A stretch of 64,000 nucleotides of DNA, from contig CAMDSH010000015.1 of NCBI GenBank assembly GCA_945907045.1, forward strand, positions 1-64,000, in the 5' to 3' direction. The notes under the pieces were generated by a model. It was not told the DNA's origin. It made no database searches and saw only the letters and a list, made by a program, of their open reading frames with translations. This stretch comes from Rhizobium sp. Q54 (lineage in GTDB: Bacteria; Pseudomonadota; Alphaproteobacteria; Rhizobiales; Xanthobacteraceae). Shown here one piece after another: positions 33,931 to 40,819 of this stretch (within the stretch, counting starts at the first letter, position 1; each line of letters opens with the position of its first letter). The position numbers and the translations under genes were made by a program.

Positions 33931-34653
33931 ATGCAGGCCAAGGACGTAATGACCCGTAATGTGGTGGCGATCGATCAAAACGGCACTCTGCTGCAAGCAG
34001 CGCGGATGATGCTGCAACGTCGTATCAGCGGACTTCCCGTGGTGAATTCAAGCGGCGAACTGATCGGCATCATCACCGAAGGTGATTTTCTGCGCCGGGC
34101 GGAAATAGGAACCGAGCGTCGCAGGTCGCGGTGGCTCGATCTTCTGTTCGGCCCCGGAAAGCTCGCAAGCGAATACACCCATTCTCATGGCCGCAAGATC
34201 GCCGAGGTGATGGCGACCGATCTTTACACCGTCAGCGAAGACACGCCGTTGAACGAAATCGTGCGCACGATGGAGAAGCACAACGTCAAGCGGCTTCCCG
34301 TGCTGCGCGGGAAAAAGATTGTGGGCATCGTGACGCGCTCCAACCTGATGCACGCCTTGGCGAGCATCGCGCGCACAACTCCCGGTCCGGCAAAGGACGA
34401 CGTTGCGATTCGCGAAAGTCTGCTCGCCGAATTGAACAACGAAAAATGGGCACCTCTCGCGTTGATTAATGTCGTCGTCCAAAACGGCGTGGTCGAATTG
34501 TGGGGAAGCATTCTCGACGATCGCCAGCGAGGTGCGCTGAAAGTCATCGCCGAAAATATCCCGGGCGTGAAAGCCGTGCACGATCACCTGGTGTGGATCG
34601 AGCCGATGTCCGGCCTGGTGATGGATGCGAAGGACGTCGTGCCGGCGCAGTGA
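33931..34653 (+). CDS. CBS-pair and BON domain protein
   Basis: A 240-residue cytosolic protein. Two CBS motifs: AKDVMTRNVVAIDQNGTLLQAARMMLQ... GLPVVNSSGELIGIITEGD (about 4-65) and IAEVMATDLYTVSEDTPLNEIVRTM... RLPVLRGKKIVGIVTRSNLM (about 90-145), then a C-terminal BON domain (about 155-225; VVVQNGVVELWGSILDDRQRGA, GVKAVHDHL). CBS pairs bind adenine nucleotides; BON domains bind membranes or ligands. This architecture recurs in FixK regulons. ATG 33931 has GGAGAG upstream. Next gene is 31 bases away. Confidence 0.83.
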   Translation: MQAKDVMTRNVVAIDQNGTLLQAARMMLQRRISGLPVVNSSGELIGIITEGDFLRRAEIGTERRRSRWLDLLFGPGKLASEYTHSHGRKIAEVMATDLYTVSEDTPLNEIVRTMEKHNVKRLPVLRGKKIVGIVTRSNLMHALASIARTTPGPAKDDVAIRESLLAELNNEKWAPLALINVVVQNGVVELWGSILDDRQRGALKVIAENIPGVKAVHDHLVWIEPMSGLVMDAKDVVPAQ

Positions 34654-34684
34654 ATTCAACGGCAAGCGCGAGCGGGAGGACAAT

Positions 34685-34951
34685 ATGAAGGCCATCAATC
34701 CCTTCAAGGCAGGTTTGACGCTTGGGATGCTGCTTGCCGCGATGCATGCGATGTGGGCGCTGATGATCGCGCTTGGCATGGCGCAAGCCATAATCGATTT
34801 CATCTTCTGGATACACTTTCTCAAGCCGGTCTTTGTCATCGTGCCTTTCAACATCGGAATCGCCGTCATTCTGGTCGCCGTGACCGGTTCGATTGGTTTT
34901 ATTGTCGGATGGTTGTTCAGCGTGTTCTGGAACCGGCTGCATCTGAACTGA
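34685..34951 (+). CDS. Small two-helix membrane protein
   Basis: An 88-residue protein with GGGAGGA eight bases ahead of the ATG. Two membrane segments (GLTLGMLLAAMHAMWALMIA and PFNIGIAVILVAVTGSIGF... VGWLFSVFW) are joined by an aromatic WIHFLKPVF linker. No family named. Its position one gene behind the CBS-BON protein, in the same transcript, suggests it may recruit that protein to the membrane; this is inference. Confidence 0.7.
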   Translation: MKAINPFKAGLTLGMLLAAMHAMWALMIALGMAQAIIDFIFWIHFLKPVFVIVPFNIGIAVILVAVTGSIGFIVGWLFSVFWNRLHLN

Positions 34952-34979
34952 CCCGCCCGCTTAGGCAAAGCTGCCCCGT

Positions 34980-34993
34980 TTGATCTTGCGCAA
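34980..34993. promoter_or_regulatory. FixK/FNR-type site upstream of the DASS transporter
   Basis: TTGATCTTGCGCAA keeps the left half-site TTGAT and ends GCAA, a looser form allowed for bradyrhizobial FixK2 (TTG-N8-CAA). A class II start near 35028 gives a 35-base leader before ATG 35063. Confidence 0.5.
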
Positions 34994-35062
34994 AGCGGCG
35001 CCTGCCGGAATCGGCAAAATTCACGATCTAAAATTCAATGCGGACAGCAAAAGGGAATCGTC

Positions 35063-36571
35063 ATGTCATCCGCCGGTAAAGCCACCACGCTCCCCGCAGC
35101 GGAGCCGCAATCGAGTTGGCTGCGCGCCAATTGGGGTCTTCTTCTCGCCGTCGCCGCGATGGTTGCAGTCTTGCTGATACCGACCCCGGCGGCATTGCCG
35201 GTTGCCGGTCATCGCATGCTCGCGATTCTCATCTTCGCCGTTATCATCTGGATGACCGAAGCGATCGATTACGCAGTCTCCGCGATCGTCATCGCCGCTC
35301 TGATGGCGTTCATGCTGGGATTGTCTCCCAATATCGCCAATCCCAAAGTGCTGATGGGGACAAGCGCCGGGCTTGGTCTTGCCTTCAGCGGCTTTGCCAA
35401 TACCGCTCTCGTGCTCGTCGCCTCGGCGCTGTTCCTGTCCGCTGCGATGACTTTGACTGGTCTCGATAAACGGATAGCGCTCAGTATTCTGTCGCGTGTC
35501 GGCGTTGAAACCCGGCACGTAGTGGTTGGCACCATTCTGGTAGGTTTTGTTATTGCCTTTTTGGTGCCATCGACGACAGCGCGCGTGGCATGCCTCGTTC
35601 CGATCACGCTCGGCATCATCGCGGCCTTCGGCGTCAACCGAAAGGGCGCCTTCGCCAGCATGCTGATGATCACAACGGTACAGACGGCCAGCATTTGGAA
35701 CGTCGGTATCAAGACCGCGGCGGCGCAGAACATGGTCGCCATCGGCTTTATCGAAAAAGCGTTTGGCAAGACGGTCACCTGGCTTGAATGGCTGATCGCC
35801 GCTGCACCGTTCGGAGTGCTGATGTCGATCGCGCTCTATTTCGTCATGACCCGCATGATTCCGCCGGAAGTGAAGGAAGTCCCCGGCGGCCGTGAGGCGA
35901 TCCGAAAGTCGCTCGCAGCTCTCGGTCCGATGAAAATCTCCGAGATGAAGCTGCTTACAATCTCGCTCACCTTGCTTGCGTTCTGGGCGACCGAAGGCGT
36001 GCTGCATAAATTCGACACCAGTACGACGACGATCACCGCAGTCGCGTTGATGTTCCTGCCCGGCATCGGCATCATGACCTGGAAGGATGCGCAGCCAAGA
36101 ATTCCGTGGGGGACGGTTATCCTCTTCGGCATCGGCATCAGCCTTGGGACCGCGCTATTGCAGACCAAAGGTGCGACCTGGCTCGCCGATATCGTCGTGG
36201 CTGAATTCGGCCTCAAGCAAGCCACCGCGATGTTCGTGCTCGGCGTGATGAGCTTGTTCCTGGTTGTCATCCATCTCGGCTTTGCCAGCGCCACGGCGCT
36301 TGCCGCCGCGATGATCCCGATTGTGATCGCGGTGCTGCAAGGAATTGCCACGCCGGGCATCAACGTCGTCGGGATGACCTTGCTGCTGCAGTTCGTCGTG
36401 AGCTTCGGCTTCATCCTGGTGGTTAACGCGCCGCAGAACATGGTGGCCTACGGCACAGACACCTTCTCGGCGCGCGACTTCGTGCGCACCGGACTGGTGC
36501 TCACGGTGATCGCTTTGTCGCTCGTCATGTTGCTGGGCGTGACGTACTGGCGCTGGCTCGGTTACGTGTAG
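35063..36571 (+). CDS. DASS (SLC13) family anion:Na+ symporter
   Basis: A 502-residue transporter with about twelve membrane helices. Family hallmarks include the first ion-binding loop LVPSTTARVACLVPITLGI (SNT/STT-type motif) and the C-terminal loop NAPQNMVAYGTDTFSARDF, plus VILFGIGISLGTALLQTKGATWLA. DASS members carry di- or tricarboxylates or sulfate with sodium. It is followed 12 bases later by genes for a 2-oxoacid oxidoreductase, so import of a C4/C5 dicarboxylate for that enzyme is a plausible link. An upstream FixK-type site suggests low-oxygen induction. Confidence 0.82.
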   Translation: MSSAGKATTLPAAEPQSSWLRANWGLLLAVAAMVAVLLIPTPAALPVAGHRMLAILIFAVIIWMTEAIDYAVSAIVIAALMAFMLGLSPNIANPKVLMGTSAGLGLAFSGFANTALVLVASALFLSAAMTLTGLDKRIALSILSRVGVETRHVVVGTILVGFVIAFLVPSTTARVACLVPITLGIIAAFGVNRKGAFASMLMITTVQTASIWNVGIKTAAAQNMVAIGFIEKAFGKTVTWLEWLIAAAPFGVLMSIALYFVMTRMIPPEVKEVPGGREAIRKSLAALGPMKISEMKLLTISLTLLAFWATEGVLHKFDTSTTTITAVALMFLPGIGIMTWKDAQPRIPWGTVILFGIGISLGTALLQTKGATWLADIVVAEFGLKQATAMFVLGVMSLFLVVIHLGFASATALAAAMIPIVIAVLQGIATPGINVVGMTLLLQFVVSFGFILVVNAPQNMVAYGTDTFSARDFVRTGLVLTVIALSLVMLLGVTYWRWLGYV

Positions 36572-36583
36572 CGGAGCAGGGCG

Positions 36584-38302
36584 GTGGCGCGTGAGTCTCT
36601 CTCAGTCGTCTTTGCCGGCAGCGGTGGCTCCGGCGCCATGACTGCGGGCAATGTGTTCCTGCGCGCCGCCGCCAATGCCGGTTATTACGGACTGATGTCG
36701 CAGCTGTTCGGTCCGCAAGTTCGCGGCGGGGAGTCTGCGGCGCTGGTCCAGATTTCCACCATTCCTATCGAAGCTCAGCCGGATTGCTTCGACATATTCG
36801 TCGCGCTCGATTGGGACAAGGTCGAGCAGTTCGCCGTTGAAATTCCGCTCGACGAGAACAGCGTCATTCTCGCTGACAAGGAAGCGGGAGCCATGCCGCC
36901 CAGCATCGCCAAATCGAAAGCGCGCGAGATCGATCTGCCAATGAGCGATCCGGATTTGACACGGTTGGAAAAGGCATTGCGCGGGCGGCATATCAATATC
37001 TTCGCGGCCGCCGCGGTCGCTGCGCTGGCGGGCTTGAGCGAGTGGAACGTCGGTTCTGCGCTCCAGGCGGTGATGGGCGATAAAAGCAATGAAGTTATCA
37101 AAGCAAATGCCGCTGCGGCCGCGTCGGGAGCGATGGCCGGCAAGAAGCTCGGTCTCGATTTCAAGTTGGACCGGGCGCGTAAGGCCGACCGGTGGCTGAT
37201 CACCGGCAATGAAGCGATCGGGCTTGGTGCGTTGCGCGGCGGCGTGCGCTTCGTTGGTTGTTACCCGATTACGCCCGCGACCGATCTGGTCGAATGGCTG
37301 GCGCCTGAATTACAAAAGCTCGGCGGGCGTCTGGTGCTGGCGGAAGACGAGCTGGCAGCCATCAACATGGTGCTTGGTTCATCCTATGGCGGCACGCCTT
37401 CGATGACCGTGACCTCAGGTCCGGGATTTTCGCTGATGATCGAAACGCTTGGCCTTGCGGTCGCGGCTGAAATCCCGGCGGTAGTGGTCGATGTCATGCG
37501 CGCGGGACCTTCCACCGGAATTGCATCGAAGACCGAACAAAGCGACATCAACATTGCGATCCATGGCACGCACGGCGATGCGCCGCGTGTGGTGCTCGCG
37601 CCGACCTCCATTGCCGACTGCATCTCGACTGCGGAGAGCGCCGTCTACATCGCGGAATCGCTGCAGGTGCCGGTCATCGTTCTGTCCGATCAGGCTTTCG
37701 GGCAAACGCGCGTGGTGATCGATCCGGACAGCAAACGTCCCAAGCCAATGCGGCGCCGGATCAATGGAGCGCCTTCCGGCGCTCAATTCAAACGTTATGC
37801 GATTGGCTTCGATCCGGTGACGCCGATGCCGTTGCCTGGCACGCCCGGTTATCAATGGGTGGCTGAAGGCCTCACGCATAGCGAGATCGGGTTGCCAGCG
37901 AGCGGCGCCGGCGCGCATGTGGCGCAGATCAACAAGCGCGCCAAGAAATTGCAGCGCTTCGAGCCTGGCGACTTTTGGGGCGAAAGCTGGGGCGAGGGTG
38001 ACACGGTGGTCATTGCATTCGGATCTACCATCGGTCCCGCGCGCGAAGCAGCCCGGCGGCTTACCGCGGCAGGCCATCCGGTTCGCATCGTCGGATTGCG
38101 ATTGCTGGCGCCGTTACCGTTCACAGCGCTGGCAAGCGCGCTCGATGGCGCACGGCGCATCATCGTGATCGAGCAAAATCACAGCGCGCAGCTTTATCAC
38201 TATCTCCTCGGTCAGAAAGCCATACCGGTGAGCGCGGAAAGCGTCGCACGTCCTGGACCTCTGCCGTTCCGTTCGAGTGAGATCGCTTCTTATGTTGCCT
38301 GA
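36584..38302 (+). CDS. korA: 2-oxoacid:ferredoxin oxidoreductase, fused gamma-alpha subunit (KorA-type)
   Basis: A 572-residue subunit starting at GTG. The gamma domain (1-190) carries FAGSGGSGAMTAGNVFLRAA and LFGPQVRGGESAALVQIS; the alpha (transketolase-like) domain begins near 205 with TGNEAIGLGALRGGVRFVGCYPITPATDLVEWLA and includes VTSGPGFSLMIETLGLAVAAEIP. This order marks the two-subunit Kor family that converts 2-oxoglutarate (or another 2-oxoacid) plus CoA to acyl-CoA, CO2 and reduced ferredoxin. Substrate is inferred from domain order. The beta gene follows 12 bases later. The enzyme is oxygen-sensitive, consistent with the low-oxygen setting. Confidence 0.88.
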   Translation: MARESLSVVFAGSGGSGAMTAGNVFLRAAANAGYYGLMSQLFGPQVRGGESAALVQISTIPIEAQPDCFDIFVALDWDKVEQFAVEIPLDENSVILADKEAGAMPPSIAKSKAREIDLPMSDPDLTRLEKALRGRHINIFAAAAVAALAGLSEWNVGSALQAVMGDKSNEVIKANAAAAASGAMAGKKLGLDFKLDRARKADRWLITGNEAIGLGALRGGVRFVGCYPITPATDLVEWLAPELQKLGGRLVLAEDELAAINMVLGSSYGGTPSMTVTSGPGFSLMIETLGLAVAAEIPAVVVDVMRAGPSTGIASKTEQSDINIAIHGTHGDAPRVVLAPTSIADCISTAESAVYIAESLQVPVIVLSDQAFGQTRVVIDPDSKRPKPMRRRINGAPSGAQFKRYAIGFDPVTPMPLPGTPGYQWVAEGLTHSEIGLPASGAGAHVAQINKRAKKLQRFEPGDFWGESWGEGDTVVIAFGSTIGPAREAARRLTAAGHPVRIVGLRLLAPLPFTALASALDGARRIIVIEQNHSAQLYHYLLGQKAIPVSAESVARPGPLPFRSSEIASYVA

Positions 38303-38314
38303 TGGAGCGCGGCC

Positions 38315-39169
38315 ATGAGTGACACTCTCGCATCGGAAACTCATTGCGTGAAAGCAATGGCGGCGAAGGATTTTTCCTCGGGCGCGCATCCGATCTGGTG
38401 CCCGGGCTGCGGCGATTATGGCGTGCTCTCCGCGCTGGAGCGCGCGCTGGCGGCGCATGGCAGGCCGCCGCACGAAGTTGTGCTGGTCTCAGGTATCGGC
38501 TGCTCCTCGCGCTTGCCGGCCTACACAAGTTGCTACGGATTTCATGGCGTGCATGGCCGCGCTCTGGCAGTGGCGACAGGCCTCAAACTCACGCGCCCCG
38601 AACTCGAAGTCATCACCATCGGCGGCGATGGCGATGGCTATTCGATCGGCGGCAATCATTTTATCCACGCCTGCCGACGCAACGTCGACATGCTCTATCT
38701 CGTCATGGACAACCGCGTGTACGGTATGACCAAGGGGCAACCGTCACCGACGACGGAGCCGGATTGGGACAGCGACATTGCACCTGGCGGCATCGGGCTG
38801 CGGCCGTTCAATCCGCTCGCGCTCGCAATTGCCGCCGGTGCGAATTTCGTGGCGCGCGGCTTTGCCGGTGATCCGCAAGGCCTTGCCGATCTGATTATCG
38901 AAGGGATCGGTTGGCCGGGATTCTCGTTCCTCGAAGTCCTGAGCCCCTGCGTAACCTTCCGGCCCGAGCAACGGGAGTGGAAGCACATGGTGCGGCCAGC
39001 CATCATGACGGCGGCAACGGATCGCGCGACCGCGACGGCCCAGGTGCTCGCTGAGGATGGTTTCAATCTCGGCGTGCTCTATCGCGGCGAGCGCGCGCCG
39101 GTAGCTACGCCGGCCTCAACCAAGATAACTCTGGCGGACATCGAACGGCAGTTTGCGATCGGCGTCTGA
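38315..39169 (+). CDS. korB: 2-oxoacid:ferredoxin oxidoreductase beta subunit (KorB-type)
   Basis: The thiamine-pyrophosphate subunit, 284 residues. The cluster-binding WCPGCGDYGVL (Cys29, Cys32), a further Cys in SGIGCSSRLPAYTS, and the TPP motif TIGGDGDGYSIGGNHFIHACRRN are all present, followed by NRVYGMTKGQPSPTTEP. There is a Cys in LSPCVTF for the fourth iron ligand. It is paired with the alpha-gamma gene and shares its predicted FixK promoter. No ferredoxin gene is adjacent; the large polyferredoxin at 40820 is the nearest candidate partner but is transcribed separately. Confidence 0.9.
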   Translation: MSDTLASETHCVKAMAAKDFSSGAHPIWCPGCGDYGVLSALERALAAHGRPPHEVVLVSGIGCSSRLPAYTSCYGFHGVHGRALAVATGLKLTRPELEVITIGGDGDGYSIGGNHFIHACRRNVDMLYLVMDNRVYGMTKGQPSPTTEPDWDSDIAPGGIGLRPFNPLALAIAAGANFVARGFAGDPQGLADLIIEGIGWPGFSFLEVLSPCVTFRPEQREWKHMVRPAIMTAATDRATATAQVLAEDGFNLGVLYRGERAPVATPASTKITLADIERQFAIGV

Positions 39170-39183
39170 TAGCCGGGCGGCAA

Positions 39184-39197
39184 TTGATTCGCGTCAA
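39184..39197. promoter_or_regulatory. FixK/FNR-type site upstream of a Met-rich secreted peptide
   Basis: TTGATTCGCGTCAA fits TTGA-N6-TCAA (nine of ten bases of TTGAT-N4-ATCAA). Centred at 39190, it would start transcripts near 39232, about 25 bases before ATG 39257 and 295 bases before the WD40-cytochrome start. Confidence 0.7.
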
Positions 39198-39256
39198 GGC
39201 GAGCGGCGGTCCTCAGGGGAATATTCCGATCTGAAAATATTGCCGCGCGATCGCAC

Positions 39257-39418
39257 ATGCGAAAATCGTCATCGCAACTATTTTTTGCCATTGCTCTTGG
39301 ATTCATCTTGCTGATACCGATGACCTCGCTGTCCTCGGCGCAGTCCGGTTCGGGCATGCGTGGATATGGCTGGGGACCCGTGGCCATGATGGGACCGGGA
39401 ATGATGAGGCCGGCATGA
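39257..39418 (+). CDS. Small secreted Met/Gly-rich peptide, 53 residues
   Basis: A short gene read by hand from ATG 39257 to TGA 39418. The product starts with a basic tip and a hydrophobic core (MRKSSSQLFFAIALGFILLI, then PMTSLSSA), as in a signal peptide, and the mature tail is GMRGYGWGPVAMMGPGMMRP-A, rich in Met and Gly. Such tails occur in periplasmic copper- or metal-stress proteins of the Spy/CpxP kind, of which this could be a relic or a minimal form. No clear ribosome site is seen. The FixK-type site 60 bases upstream is the main reason to call it. Confidence 0.5.
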   Translation: MRKSSSQLFFAIALGFILLIPMTSLSSAQSGSGMRGYGWGPVAMMGPGMMRPA

Positions 39419-39526
39419 TTGGCCGCGTTTCATGCGATCCCAGTGTTGCCGGTCTGGCAGCATGGCGTATCGAGCGCATCAATCGCCACGTTGTGCCCAC
39501 GCCGCCGTACTCTTTATACTCATGAT

Positions 39527-40819
39527 GTGAAGTTCCCCGCTCTAACAATATGCGCGGTAATTGCCGCGCTGCTCGCCGCTTTTGTGCCAGCGCACGCGCA
39601 ATTGCGCGGGCATGGCGGGCCGGTGCGCGCGCTCGCAATTTCGCCTGACGGCGGCGAAGCGATCTCCGGCAGCTTCGATACCTCCGCGATCCGCTGGTCG
39701 CTCACGCGCAATACAGCCGAGCAGGTGTTGCGTTTCCACGCCGACGCCGTCAACGCCGTCGCTTTTCTAAAAAATGGCCGCGTTGTCACCGCAGGCGCCG
39801 ATGGCCGCATCGCGATTTGGACCGAAGGAAAACAACAGCCTGACAGTATTTTCGAAGGACACACGGCGCCGGTCGTAGCGCTCGCCGTGTCTCCGGATGG
39901 CACGCTCCTGGCGTCGGCCTCATGGGATCACACCGTGCGGCTGTGGCCACTCACCGGCGGCGTCACGCGCGTGCTCGAAGGGCATACGCAAAACGTCAAT
40001 GGCGTGGCGTTTGCGCCCGACGGCAAATCGGTGGTGAGCGCCGCTTACGATCTCACCGTTCGCATATGGCCGCTATCTGGTAGTGCGCCGACGATTGTGA
40101 CGGTGCCGATCCCGCTCAACGCGGTGGCGGTGGCGCCGGACGGTGAAATCGTCGCTGGCGGCGCCAATGGCAAAGTTTATTTTCTGAAATCTTCGGGCGA
40201 ACTGGATGGTGAAATCGAAGCCGGTCCGACCCCGGTGATTTCCGTGGCGGTGTCGGCGAATGGCTCGCTCGTAGCCGCTGCCGGCATTCGCGGCTCCGTG
40301 GCGGTGATCGAGCGAAAGCCGCGCAAACTGGCGCGAACGCTGGTCGGCCCCGGTTTGCCTGTGTGGTCCGTGGCGTTCTTTCCCGACAACAGGACGTTGC
40401 TCACCGGCGGAGCCGATCGCATGATCCGCCGCTGGGACGCAATCAGCGGCGATCCCATCGGTTCCGCCATCATGGGCGCGCCGGAAGATCCGCTCGCAGC
40501 CTATGCCGGCGACCGCGGCGCGGATGTGTTTCGTGCCTGCGTCGCCTGTCACACGTTGACGCCGGACGAAGGCAACAAGGCCGGCCCCACGCTCGCCGGA
40601 ATTTTCGGACGGCGGATCGCGACGCTGCCGGGTTACAATTTCTCCGATCCGCTCAAGCTTCTCGATATCGTCTGGACGCCGGAGACGGTTTCAAAATTGT
40701 TCGAGATCGGCCCGATGGCCTACACGCCCGGCACTAAAATGCCGGAGCAGACCATCGGCTCAGCCGAAGACCGCAAGGCGCTGGTGGATTTTCTTGTCCG
40801 AACGACCACGCAAAAATAA
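39527..40819 (+). CDS. WD40 repeat-cytochrome c fusion protein
   Basis: A periplasmic protein of 430 residues from GTG 39527 with a signal peptide (core LTICAVIAALLAAFVPAHA). A seven-blade WD40 propeller (about 30-320) shows repeats ending in W or L motifs such as SASWDHTVRLWPL, SAAYDLTVRIWPL and GGADRMIRRWDA. A class I cytochrome c domain follows with heme site CVACH (338-342) and axial Met near 405 in GTKMPEQ. Functions of this fusion family are not established; electron transfer with protein docking by the propeller is inferred. It converges with the polyferredoxin gene at a distance of zero bases. Confidence 0.82.
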   Translation: MKFPALTICAVIAALLAAFVPAHAQLRGHGGPVRALAISPDGGEAISGSFDTSAIRWSLTRNTAEQVLRFHADAVNAVAFLKNGRVVTAGADGRIAIWTEGKQQPDSIFEGHTAPVVALAVSPDGTLLASASWDHTVRLWPLTGGVTRVLEGHTQNVNGVAFAPDGKSVVSAAYDLTVRIWPLSGSAPTIVTVPIPLNAVAVAPDGEIVAGGANGKVYFLKSSGELDGEIEAGPTPVISVAVSANGSLVAAAGIRGSVAVIERKPRKLARTLVGPGLPVWSVAFFPDNRTLLTGGADRMIRRWDAISGDPIGSAIMGAPEDPLAAYAGDRGADVFRACVACHTLTPDEGNKAGPTLAGIFGRRIATLPGYNFSDPLKLLDIVWTPETVSKLFEIGPMAYTPGTKMPEQTIGSAEDRKALVDFLVRTTTQK

